A stretch of DNA of 64,000 nucleotides from Ilyonectria destructans (Eukaryota > Ascomycota > Sordariomycetes > Hypocreales > Nectriaceae), in the NCBI GenBank assembly GCA_020740775.1, contig JAHEWK010000007.1:372001-436000 (forward strand), given 5' to 3'. The number at the start of each line of letters is the position of its first letter. Within the stretch, counting starts at the first letter, position 1. A program made the position numbers and the translations under genes. Positions 21,382-33,624 of the stretch are shown piece after piece. Below the pieces are notes generated by a model that was given only the letters and a program-made list of their open reading frames with translations, made no database searches and was not told the DNA's origin.

Positions 21382-22837
21382 TGTGTTTTGTGATTTGACG
21401 CAGCTTTCGGCGCAATTTTGTTTGGAGGCGCAGAATTGACTTGTGTAGAGGGGCCAGTTGTCCCGGAACCGCAGGACGGACGGCGGGGATTGGGACACTG
21501 GGGAGGATATGAAATAAAAAAGATGCCGAAAAAGGGCGATTGAAGGCAGCTGAGCTTTGTGGCGTTCGATGAGTCGTAAATGCTAGGCACTAGACACATA
21601 CTACGCAAGCATCCCATCCCGCACTCGGGTAATCTCAAAATCCGCACTGCTTCGCAAGGCTAAGATGGGGCTTAGTCGACGAAAGGTTGATTTGGCGGGT
21701 ATTTTCCGCACCGCACACTTCAGAGCGCCGTGATGAGCTCGCCCGGTCTGTGTTTGCTCGCTTAACATCGCCATTCGTGCCACATGCATCCCTCAATGGA
21801 CTCATGATTGCATGGCAGCGTTTCTGGACGTTGGATCTCTAAGCTGTGATCTACGACAGTGGAATGGTGTGGTAATGCCGTCTGCGTCGTTGATTCGAGT
21901 TGACTTGCTAAGTCCCTGGTCGGCGGGAAAATAGCAAAGGCGGAGGACAAGGAAGCATGAGGTAGCTGGTCATGCATCATTCCGCACGGCAAGTGTTGAA
22001 CGCAAGTGAATAATTCCTCACAACGCGTTCTGATTTTTTGGGAAACAAGGAACGATCAAGATCGCGGAAGGCAAAGACTGTTGACGAGCCTGCGCGGTAC
22101 CCTTAAAGCGCGTAATGAGTTTGGTTTGCAGTTGGTTTTAGATAGTCAAGGAGCCTGTACAACAACTGCCCCTCGAGACAGTTTTCTGCACGTCATATAT
22201 GGCTCCGAGGGCTCGCTATCACCTACGGTGGTTTCCCTGCCGTTAAATATAAGAAGGATAAGTGACGAAAAGAGTGTTGGAATTGAACCTGCAGCCTCTG
22301 AGGCCCTGAACCTAGCTGCGTTATGTACTGCTCACACTTCGGTTGCTATGGCAAATAGTCATTGGCCGTAGAGCCCTTAGTACAGGATTGTGGCGTGGAT
22401 AGCCCAAAGTTAGTCTTGTAAGCGAGAGACTTGTCATCCATCATCCTCTGTTCGATTGGGCTTGTGAGGGATTTAAGGGGCAAAGACGGAACCCCATCTC
22501 CGAAAAGAGGGGAATGAGACGAAATGTATCAATACAATCAAGACTGGTTCCTCATCGAGCCTAGATGATAAAAAAACGTACCGCGTTTCGAACATCCACG
22601 TCAGCGTTCACTTCGCGGTGCACGAATTCACGTCCTCGGCGGTGCACAAATTCACGCTCTGGGTGATGCATGAATCTGGCTGAGCCAGGCCAATCGTTGG
22701 TACTTCACGAAGTGGTTATTTTGAGTGTCGGAGGAGATACTTAATCACAGCCCGTCCACAACGAGTCTCATCTCGGTAGCGCTTTCTTCTTAAGGATTCA
22801 AGTTTCATACCAGCTTGCGATTCTTTCTTCTGTCAAA
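21382..22837. other. Intergenic region with short tandem repeats
   Basis: Upstream regions of the Ras gene (leftward) and the VOC gene (rightward). Open frames here carry no motif. A three-copy repeat at 22607-22674 is listed separately. A tRNA-like stretch near 22380-22470 was examined and rejected. Confidence 0.5.
22607..22674. repeat. Three imperfect tandem repeats of 20-24 bp
   Basis: Three consecutive units begin TTCAC and end in GCACGAA, GCACAAA or GCATGAA (22607-22626, 22627-22650, 22651-22674). They lie about 165 bases upstream of the VOC gene start, so a role as a repeated regulatory site is possible but unproven. Confidence 0.6.
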
Positions 22838-23304
22838 ATGCTTGGCCACGTTTCTATCCGTGTTTCAGATCTTGAAGCCTCAATTGACTTCTATTTGGCA
22901 GCTCTGGCCCCTTTGTCCTATAAAGAGATGCGTTTCCCAACTGTTGTCGGACTTGGCCCAACTTCCTCCGCAGCTCCTATTCCTGACTTCTGGCTCCGCC
23001 AACATAGCCCTGGGCCACAGAACGGCTACGCAACCAAGCCAACGCCAGTCCACGTCTCATTTTATGTCAGCGAGCGCAGTCTTGTAGATGACTTTCATGC
23101 TGCAGGAATTCGCGCTGGAGGATCGGATAATGGGCAGCCTGGAGAGCGGTCTTGGTTCGAGGGATACTACGGTAAGGGCTCTGGAATCCTGCTTGTTCCG
23201 TGATGTAGGCACTGATGGTCATGACCTTAGCTGCTTACATTTTGGATTTGGATGGTAACAACATTGAAGTGGTTTGCTTTTCTAAACAGACCGAGGATTC
23301 GTAG
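22838..23304 (+). CDS. Small VOC/glyoxalase-fold protein
   Basis: Two exons (22838-23171, 23231-23304) give 135 residues, the normal size of a single-domain vicinal-oxygen-chelate protein. The N-terminus HVSIRVSDLEASIDFYLAAL is a textbook first beta-alpha of this fold. After the 59-base intron the last strand reads YILDLDGNNIEVV, with Glu at the usual metal-ligand position. His4 and Glu in NIEVV are the expected ligands, together with residues of the second half. VOC proteins range from lyases and dioxygenases to resistance proteins, so the reaction cannot be named. It is probably cytosolic, as no targeting signal is seen. Confidence 0.9.
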
Positions 23305-23810
23305 TGGTTGTCTTGGGCTCCGTCCGTCCTGTATTCTGGGAGGCAACTAGGACATAGGCCTTTAAGGTTATAACTACTAAGGTTTATAGTCTTGCATAAT
23401 TCTAGGGGATAGTTTGATAGCTAAAGAAAAGATTAGGTGAAAGCATTCTTGTTGTGATTACATCTATGCTGCGGTTGTAACTTGATGTCAAACTCGACAC
23501 CTCGAGATTATGACGGGATAGAACAAAAATCTGAATTGTGATTTACCTCGGTTTATCTAGTATATAGTAACCATCAAAAACCATGGTCTCTGGTTATTCT
23601 ACGTATGAAACTAGTAGAGAGTATCTTGTTGTCACGTTAGCGATTAGTTGCGACTGCAGTAGCGTGTTACGCCTTCTGCGGGAGGCCCACCGTTGTGTAC
23701 CATGAGGTAATCTTGGGCAGACCACGTTGACTATTCTTTACTCCGCACATCCCAGTGATCTCACCTTCTTTCTTCACCTGTTTCAATAACTCTGTAGCGT
23801 AAATCGAAAC
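23305..23810. other. Intergenic region upstream of the giant locus
   Basis: AT-rich 3' flank of the VOC gene and 5' flank of the DUF3638 locus. No feature recognised. Confidence 0.5.
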
Positions 23811-26800
23811 ATGGCTACGAATGAAACTATCCTGCTTAATGCGCTCTTTCACCACCTCGTGCTCCCACCGAAGCCCCCACGGAGCTTCGACGGTGACAAC
23901 ATCGCCCTAACCCGAAGCCTCGGGCAAAGGTTACGGAATGGCCTGGCTTTATTTCGCCACGTCGGCGACAAGAGGGTCTGGCGGACGCTAGAGGCTTCGT
24001 TACAAGCCACAACAGACTTGAATCAAGGCCCTCTATATCGTGACGATCTTCAGAAAGCATTCGAACTCGTCAGAGATTCTGATGACGATGTTTGGCTGGG
24101 ACTTCATGTCGTGTCCCAGAATGCTGCACTGATCGTCCACCGTGACACTGCGTATGTCCATCACGCCTCTCTGCTTTTCAGTCATAAACATCCGACTTCT
24201 CCTGTAGCACTGGCGGTGTCATCTTGGAGGAATTCCAGGCCGCAGCACCGGTTTCCGATGTTCTCAAGGCAGACCATGCCCTCGCCTGGGACTTCCCTAA
24301 CCGGGCCGTCGCGGTCCCGCTCAGCGACTTCAGCAACCATCCCTTCCTGGGGAACTTGTCCCTTTTTCTTGAACAGGCTAGCACTCAATCCTTTGACAGG
24401 TTTTCCGCGCGAGCCTCCAAAGGCGGCCAGTCCGTCGTCGAGACTCGCGACTGCCCGAGCCCGGCCCTCATCAGCGAAATGCTCATGTCTCTTCTAGAGG
24501 GACTCGGAAGGCCGGTGAATATTCATCGACTGCGCAAGTAGGTGCGGGATGATGTCGTCTTGGATGCTTCCGAGATCCCCTGGAGGCGCTCGTCGTACTG
24601 GCTTGTCCTTCGCGTCACCGTTGGGTAGCTCCTGTCCACGCTGTTGGAGGATGTTCACGAGGCGATGGGACGCGTGTATCACAAGTTCATCATTTGTGCG
24701 GTATTGAGCAATCTTCTCAGGGACTGCGTGGGCAAACTGCACCCGGAGATGACGCTGATGTAGCAGGCAAAGCTCTGTCGTCGCCTCGCCAAGCTCGAGT
24801 CGGAGAGGAAGTCTGCCTCAGGGCCTCTGCAGACCGTGTATGACGATTTCTTCGCTGCCAGTCGCGACTCTTTTGGGGGCATTGTAACTGTTGCCAGGAA
24901 CCGCGTTGTCAGCTCGTGGGAGGAGTATAAAAGGGGCATCGTCCGCCGGATCCCGGTCCTCCCTCTTCGCGCTTCCAAGAACGACCTGTTACTACATTTG
25001 CCCAACAACCGCGCAACTCTTCTGCGCTTACTATCCCGAAACTTCGACCCTCCGCGCCGGGACGTGTCTGTTGACCTTTCGTCGCTGAGGGAAGGGACAT
25101 TCTTTCAGGTCAACCAGATTGCAACCCAGTACATCCAACTCATCAACTACGAGGCGAACATAATGGGCGATGACGCTCTGCATTCTTTACCATCTCCAGA
25201 GGGCAGATGCACGGCACTTGCCGAGAGTATCGAGCTCTTTCTTGATACAGTCAAAGATGCTTACGTGGATAACTCGCTACTGATGAGTCGATACCTTCTC
25301 AAGTTGTTCGAGCTGTGGGTGGGTATGGACAAGGCGGCTACTGGAGCATTGCCCCTGCTCAACGAGTTTCACCCCTTGTTTGTCCCGAGTTCACTAGATG
25401 TGCTCTGCCTACAGACCGTGGCAGAAATGGAGCGGCTCAGCCAAGTGCAGCAGTATATCAACGCCCGCATCAATTCCCATGACACTAACCAGGAAACCAT
25501 ATTTGGGGATCCTCGAGAGTCCAACTCCTTCGCCCTAAGGTTCGTTTACTTCACTGAGTCGGGAGAGCCAATGATTATTCTCGCCGAGCAGATCGATGCC
25601 GCGTCACAGAGTTCGAGAGCGAGCAAGAAATCTGAGCTCGCCGAACTGACGCAGAGGTATGACTCACTCACTCAGGCGATGCAGAGCTGGACGTGTACTT
25701 GCACTCGAAAGCCCGATGGAAGCATGGATATTCGTGGCTGCAAAAAGTGCTGGCACAGGCGATGTCGGTACCGACTCAAGATCAACGCTCACAAAGATTT
25801 CCTGCCGCTGTCCAATACAAGCCCGCAGAGGGCCCATCGAGCGGCAATTCTTCTTGAAATGCGCATGCCGAGGTATCTCGCGGCATACCGAGCAGCAGTC
25901 TGGAAGCTGTGGATGTTAGGGAGTCAAGTAACTTCCCACAGCCGAGGGTCACCGCAGATCCTTCTTAAGGATCTCAACCATCTCAAGGGTTTCTCCACGA
26001 CCCAGAACTCCATAAACTTAGCGTCACGCAAGAAAACGTTTCTGCAAACGCACTTTGGGAAGATCAAGCTGCCCGCGAAGCCGGCTCGGGTCTTGTTCCC
26101 ATTTGGAGCAGAGTTCGCCTACTACGATACTTCGTCTAGTCTCTGGGCCGATCAGCTTCCCAAAGTTCCGTGGTTCCAGCATCTGCTGGGTACATGGCTT
26201 CCAAGGACCATTCCAGATCCATACGCCAGCGCCGAGCATTTCTCGCCTGACGATGCCTACCATCCCTCTTCGTACCAGATCGTGGCCAACGAATTTCGAT
26301 GCCTTCCCGAAATGTCCATCCACGAGTTCTCTGCCCTTCAACGAGCGGTTTCTAAGAGAGCTCGGAGATGGCTGGCCCTGGTCGTCGAGTTGGGAAGTAC
26401 CAATGTCAATTTCAGTAGCCAGGCTACTATGTTGCTGTTCAACCGTCTTGCTCTGCAAGCCGGCCCAGCAGTCCGGGAGCGTGGTGTCTTACGTGAAGCA
26501 CACAGCCTGTTCAATGATCAGTCCTTCTGCGCGAGACTCTATGAGCTGCTCCAGGGGCGATTGGGTGCTCTGGGGTCGAGCTGGCGCGAGGCCCATTATA
26601 TGAGCATACTTGTTACCCTCAGCTTGCGGCTATATCATCTGTGCCCTCGGCAGTTTCGGGCAAAGGCTGAGATGTTACTCTCAAGCATTCGGTCGATTAC
26701 TTCAGGCTGGATAATCCACCTGCGGAACGAAGTCAGGTCAACCTCCGACGGCGAAATTGCGCGTAAAGCTTCAAACTTTGCATTCTGGGCTGCTTTTCTC

Positions 26801-29800
26801 TGCCGTCAGACATTCTCGGCTTATAAGGATGGTCAGTGTATTCTTGGTGACGACGATGCCCAAAGTTTCTTTCGAGCATCAATTGCGCTCCAGGAGAATC
26901 TGCTCATCAATGTAGACAAACTACATCCAGTGTTGAAGCGTCTGCTCATCGAGGACTTGTCCACATCCTACATCATGCGGGATCTCATCAAAGAGTGGTT
27001 TCATACACACCAAGGCGTGTTAGAGCTTTCTATCAACGAGACATGGTCTGATTCTGGAGGTCTGGGCATGAGGTCATATTCGCCTTGGAAGATGCTATCC
27101 GACTCACACGCCTGGTGGGTAACTTCACAAACGGCTAGAACCGAGTGGACAGGTTCACAGGTTGTGCATTATCACTTGCTGCAGGGGCACCTCATAGTAG
27201 ACGGGAAGCCCCTCGGAAGCCTGCCTCTACAAATGAGACAAGATTCAGCCATCCAGGAACTCTTTGGGGAACAACATATACTCACCCGTCCATCAAGTCT
27301 GCTCGAGCATCAGCTGGTCAGTAGAGTCGAGAATCATCAGATACACTTTGGATTCCGAGATGGTCAAGTCGTGATCCGAACCGTGTTTCGGGGATCCCTT
27401 CTCGAATACGTCCCGCGAGCCGTTTTCAAGAGTGCTGCTGGCTTGGACCTCCCTACCGGTCTTGTTGACGATTGCGTGTACTGGTTGGATTTGCAAACCG
27501 GCCAGCTCGAGATGCGTCGGAAACCGGACATATGGAAACGAAAACCGTCGAACTGGATCCTTGATATCAGAGAGCGTGTGGCAATGCGGAACCAAGGCAG
27601 AAATCCTAGATCTGGGAAGCAGAGTTTAGGAACCAACCTTGTTGAACCCAGATCGCAGATCGGACAGCAGATTGTCAACATCTTTCGAGACTTTGAAGAT
27701 GTAGACAAGTTGACAATATTCCAACCTGTTGGCAAGTCTTCGTTATCTGTAGAGATGAAGCGTCTGGAGATCCGCTTCTCCGTCAACAGCAAAGGATTGC
27801 TAGAATGTGAACAGCTCGGGGCTGAGATTGACCCTCAGCAAGATGCAGGCACCCTCTACGGCCTAAACAGCCAGGTCATCCTGCGTAATGTCATGAATCC
27901 TGAACGGAGAAGTGTTCTCGTCCCGATTGGCAAGATCTACTGGGAGCGAAGGGGGATGCATGTCGCCGTCAAAGTTGCTAATGACGGGGTCTACGCGAGA
28001 TTCACCATCGACAATCTCCTAGGCCGACTTGATTGTCCCCCGGAGCCACTGCTACTCTATCTCAAGGCAGCTCTACATGCCTTGACCTCGTTTCCACTTT
28101 CCGATAGCCTGACGCTTCGTACCGGAACTGAAGAAGCACGACATAGTCTCCTGGCGGCTCGCAGCCAACCTTGGAAGCCACTACAAGGCTCTTCAAAGCA
28201 GATGCTTTCAGTGCTCAAGTCTCTTTCTCCCAAGAGATGGTATTATCCTCCAGGGATAGAACTCTACCAGAAAGTAGAATGGGACAACAACTTGACCATG
28301 ACGATTCAGCATGAAGAATTCGCGTTTCTGGTTGACTCTATCCTTTTGCAGTCACAAAAGCTCGAGACCTTTGAGGGAGAAGCCGGGATGGACTGTCAGT
28401 TGGGCCGTCAAATAGCCACCCTTGATCGCTTGGGTCGTCGAGGGCGGATCCGCAGACAGCTCTACGAACGTGTCTACTTTCCATCAGACGTTGAGGCCTT
28501 GTCGAGCTCTCCGCAACTTTTCCCTTGTGATTCTAAAGAGCAATCTCGGACAAGCAAGGAGAGCTGTCGAGTTTATCGGACTATCAGCGCTCTGGGAACG
28601 GATGCAGATGACATATCCAATCTTGCAAGCTTGTCGCCTCTGATGGAGGAATGGGCTTTCATCGGGGGCTTTGAAGATTCTTTGCTCACCATGAACATTG
28701 GGGTGCTTGTGCTTCTCGACATTGATATCTCGCAGTCATGGGGCTCCCTCGTGTTAGCATGCCAGCGAACCGGCCAGTCGCAAGATTATGACGCCTACTT
28801 TATACTAGCTCTGCTGGCTTTTGGCACTAGGGTCGATCCAAAGGTTGTTCAATGGCTAGTTGCACTCTACAGAAGCACTGTGCTCAGGCACATTGAAGTT
28901 CCTCGCCATTCCTCGTTTCTCGACTTCCGCGTCTTCGAGGAGCCATCACGAGACACTGTCCAATCGCTCATTCTTGCAAAGCAGCCACTTTATGATGATG
29001 TATTCCCACCTGGATGGAGGGAAAAGACGAGCAACAAGATTAAAGTGACACCGGACCGATACCAGAAAGTACAAATGGACGAAGCGGCCCACATAACATC
29101 CAGTGTCATGCAGGCATGGCCTCATACACCGCGTTCAGCTGACGAGTTTGAGCGTTTGTTTGAGGACTTGACACTTGAACGCATCGAATTGGGCGAGGCG
29201 TGGGAAGTTCTGGGGCCAGAACTTGTGAGACTGTCGGATAATCGCGATCTCTCCAAGTACCTCCGTCGGCTTGAGGAGGCAGCTGCACGCCTTCATCAGC
29301 AGCAGTCCGCGGAACAGCACAAAACCCAAAAAGAGATCTGGGAACTAAAGCCGATGCGTTTGACGACTACGCCCACTGCCTACTCCCAAGGCAAATATAA
29401 TGTGCCACGTCTGGGGGGGGACCTCATGCTGATGAGGCATAATGTCGAGTCTGGCAGTAGTGTAGAGTCTCAGATGGTCGACGAGCGGGGTGCTCGTGGC
29501 ACTACGACCATCCAGAGCATATTGCAGGACAGCGAGGTTTCTCAGGCCCTGTCTCTGGTACCGAGTAATCTGTCAGTGCTGCATGGCATCATCAAGAGGT
29601 TCGTGTCATCATCAGAGACCACTATGCGGAAGCAATATGGCAAGGACCTTCAGCTGTCGCTCTTAGCCTTGGTTCAGAACCGCAGCACATTTCACAGGCC
29701 CAAACAGATGACACGGACTGAGAATATGGCGTATGAAGTCACTCTAGCTCGCCAGACTCTGCATGAGTACGAGGAGAAGATTCGAACCTCGCTATCGGAC

Positions 29801-32800
29801 GGCATCGCAGGTTCCGCCTGGCTCAGCGCCGGGAGTCTATGGCCGTGTCTTTCTCCGGTAGCGCTCCTGGAGCAACTGAGGGACATCAACAGTGCGCATC
29901 TCGGCCCTGGGATGAAGGCAGTGTTGGTACGGTATGGCGTTCTCATCACGAAGTTGCAGCGACTCCTCCGCATGCGCGACGCAACGCTCTGTAGGGACGA
30001 AAGACGCCTGCCTGAGGATCAGAAACAAGAGGCACATTCAAACTGGAGGCCCATCGACCATCCGGAATGGCTTCTCTTGGAGATTAATAATAACTTGCTC
30101 ATCCGCCCCCCTCAGATCGACGTCGCGAGAGCTATTATCTCCCCGGCATCTGAATCCAACTCGGTTCTCCAGATGAACATGGGTCAAGGTCTGTCATCCC
30201 TTCTCTCACTTCTGCTACGCTATGATGCTAAATTTATTCCCTCGTTTAGGCAAGACTTCATGTATCATGCCCATGGCTGTGGCCGTTCTGGCCGACAAGA
30301 TCTCTCTATGTAGGCTGGTCGTTCCTCGTCCTCTTCTCCTGCAAACGGCGCAGGTGATCCAGAGCCGAATCGGTGGACTTGTTGGTCGGGCTGTTCGCCA
30401 CATCCCCTATTATCGACGATCACCGACGCGAATGGACAATCTTGATCTTTTCCAGAGCACCCATCAAGACATGCGCAGTTCAGGCGGCGTCATGCTCTGT
30501 CTTCCCGAACACATTTTGTCATTCAAGCTGAGCGGGCTCCAGCGACTGGCAGACGGAGAGCTCAAGTTGGCCAAGAGGATGATTGAAATTCAGCAGTGGC
30601 TGGAAAAGTCGTGTCGCGATGTTCTCGATGAATCGGACTTTACACTCTCGGCAAAGACCCAGCTGATATATCCCAGTGGCACCCCAATGACGATCGACGG
30701 TCATCCTCAGCGTTGGCAAGTGGTCGAGGAGCTCTTATTGCTTGTTGAAGATCACGTTCCATACCTTCAATCGAGGTTCAGGGGTGGCATCGACACATTG
30801 CGGCGGCACCAAGGCTACCCGATCATCCATTTCTTGCGCGCCGAAGTGGAGGATAGTCTCAACGCACTTCTCGTCAACGACGTTTGCGAAGGCCGTCTTC
30901 CTCAACTCCAGTTCAAGAACACAGCCAACGTCAATGCCCTGAGGGACGTTGGCTTGATTGTGTCGGGCATGGATGTCGACCTGCCTACTTGGGAACGAGC
31001 TGCCGAGTCCCTGACAGACGATGTCTTCGGCTTGAAGAACCTCTACCTGCTTCGGGGTCTCATCTCCCAACGTTTGTTGCTGATATGCCTAAAGAAGCGA
31101 TGGAACGTGCAGTATGGCCTGCATCCCCAATGAGCCCCTATCGCGGTTCCCTTTGAAGCGAAAGGCGTTCCCTCGCCGACTGCGGAGTACGGCCATCCGG
31201 ACACGGCTTTAGTGTTGACATGCCTTGCCTTCTACCAGACCGGTCTTACAAAGCCCCAGGTGACTCAAAGCCTCCTTCACGTTCTACAGTCTGATGATCC
31301 TCCTACGCAATACGAGCGATTGGTTCACGGGTGTAAGCTACCAGCCCGCCTCGAGCACTGGAACTTGCTCAACACCGACGACGAGGCCCAGATCGAGGAA
31401 TTGTGGACATACTTGAGGTTCGACAGAAGCGTACTAAAATACTTCATGAACAACTTTGCATTCCCAGCACATGCAACACAGTTTAGGACCAAGCTCCAGG
31501 CTTCTGGCTGGGACATCCCCCTTTTGTCGAACGACACCTCCTCAAGGAATCTCACTACAGGCTTCAGCGGGACCAATGATAATAAGAGGATGCTCCCTCA
31601 GACAATTAACCACGACGACTTACCCAGCCTCGTACAGACGAATGCAGACGTTCTCAGTTACCTCTTGGAGCCGCGGAACCAGAGGTGCATTCAAGCCGTC
31701 GACAGGAATGGTCGGCACCTGACCGAGAAGGGGTTGCTGGAACTTCTTCGCAGCGAACAGATACGCATTCTCATCGATGCAGGGGCTTACATCTTGGAGA
31801 TGGAGAATCATGATCTTGCCGCCACCTGGCTTGACATCTATCCCGAGGCTCAAGGCGCCGTCTACTTTGACCGTGATAGCAGGATCATGGTCCGCGCCCG
31901 CTTTCACAAGGCCCCTGTACCTCTTCTTGCAAGTCCATTTGCCGAGAATCTCGAGGAATTCGTTGTATACATCAATGAAGCACACACGCGTGGTACGGAT
32001 CTAAAGCTACCCGCTCACGCCAGAGGGGCCGTGACGCTTGGCCTTGGCCAGACAAAAGACCAGACAGTTCAAGGTGAGCAGCCGACCTAACTTCGCACTG
32101 ATGAGACCATTGACAGGCACAGCGGCGATGAGACTCAGGCAGCTTGGCTCGACGCAGTCCGTAACACTCGTTGTGCCTCCTGAGGTGTACCAGAACGTTC
32201 TCGATCTCCGACCTAGTGAGGACCGCACGCAATCACAGGTGGTATCCGCGGACGTAGTGTACTGGCTGCTCGAGCAGAGTTGTAAAGCAAATGAGAACAT
32301 GATGTCTCTCCATGCGGCACAGGGATTTGACTTCTGTCGGCGCACTAACGCATTGTGGAAGTACTCCGACTTTTCCACTAATACAGAGGACAGGCTGCAG
32401 CTTCTTAATGCCATCCAACAGCGCGAGGACCAGACTCTTGAGCAGCTTTATGGTCCCAGACAGTCCATGCCGACCTCGGGAGCCACGGCCCAGCTCGAAT
32501 TCGAATGCTTGAAGGTGTTTGCCGCCAATTTGAGCCAGCAGAACGTCGACCCATCGGGGAACGACTCGTCGGCGTTCCAGGAGGTGGAGCAGGAGCGAGA
32601 AGTCGAGTTTGAGATCGAGCAGCTTCGTGAGAAGCAGAAACCTGTGAATTACCTCGCGCTCACTTTCCCCGGGCTCGATTCCGCTATCACACGTTTCGTC
32701 AATACCGGTCAGCTTCAACAAGGTGACAATTTCATCCAGGGGTTTGACTTCCTAGGAAGAACGAAGATAGGACGCAAGTTTGGCGTAACGAGGAGTCCCT

Positions 32801-33453
32801 CTAGGCTCTTTGTCTCGAGACAGTTCTCCAGAAGTATCGTAAGTGGCCGTTCTACTAAAACCTATGATTTTGTGGTCAGTCTCCCACAACAATACTGAGT
32901 TGAAACAATTAACTAATGCAAGCAGCGGCCCGTTGAATGGGTTCTCTGGAGTGCGGAGACGGAGACAGCCCTCATAGTCATTCCTGAAGAGGCCGAGCTT
33001 CTCATCCCGATATTTCGCGGCGCGAGCAAGAGTTGTGTGTCGCTGCTGACTTACTCTGCGGCCGTCACAAAGTCCATGTGGCTGTTCAACACGCTCAACT
33101 ACTTTACGATGCCAGTGCGAGAGAAGGGGCCGACGTTCCCTCAACGGCTGTCAATTGAGATTGGAGTTCTTGCGGGGCGATTGTACTTTGATTTCACAGA
33201 GTATACGCCGCTAGTTGTATGGTTGGTAGTCGATCAAGAGACGATGCCGTCAACCGGTCTTTTAGCTGGGTCCTCGCAGGAGACAATTTCAGTTGCGCGC
33301 GGCTTATTTGTCGACCAGCCCCTGAAGTTTCTCCGAAAGTGGCTGACATATAGACGCCAGACGCTGGACATTATGCACACCCCGATGGGCTATATATGTC
33401 GAAGGCAGAAGCTTTATAGTGAGCATTCCTTTTTCACTCACGGAGCTGATTAG
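23811..33453 (+). pseudogene. Giant DUF3638/DUF3645 protein gene with four in-frame stops
   Basis: Five exons (23811-24151, 24208-30188, 30250-32073, 32117-32874, 32926-33453) keep one frame of 3143 codons, the usual length of this fungal family. The family is of unknown function and is sometimes annotated as ubiquitin hydrolase. Helicase-like motifs are visible: a Walker A MNMGQGKTS, split by an intron near residue 2108; DESD; and NEAHTRGTDLKLP, with Asn2683 where I expect Asp. The frame is broken by TAG at 24539, 24626 and 24761 (codons 225, 254, 299) and TGA at 31131 (codon 2402). All lie inside sequence that resembles the family on both sides, so introns do not explain them. The rest is open, including about 2100 consecutive codons, so the damage is recent, or part of the locus is still expressed, or these are assembly errors. 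The last intron could instead start at GTAAGT, 32839. Confidence 0.8.
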
Positions 33454-33624
33454 TGCTGGATTTGGGGGCAGTGGTTAGCGAAGAAAGAGAGTTGGATGTT
33501 AAAGGCACATATACCACCTGATTATTTGCACTTAAAATTACATTGATTTGGTACAAACTGAACTAGCATATTACGTTTATTTTAGGAGACAGTTGACAAG
33601 CTACCTGTTGAAAGACAGGTTGAA

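Noticed and set aside
22376..22470. tRNA-like stretch with AGTCT/AGACT arm and GTTCGATT
   Set aside because: The acceptor and T stems do not pair and the anticodon loop has the wrong size; not a tRNA.
24480..24770. Introns to explain the TAG cluster in the giant gene
   Set aside because: Possible GT-AG pairs either shift the frame or delete sequence that matches the family.
23811..33453. Heavy RIP of the giant locus
   Set aside because: GC content looks normal throughout and only four stops are present; heavy RIP would leave many more C-to-T changes.
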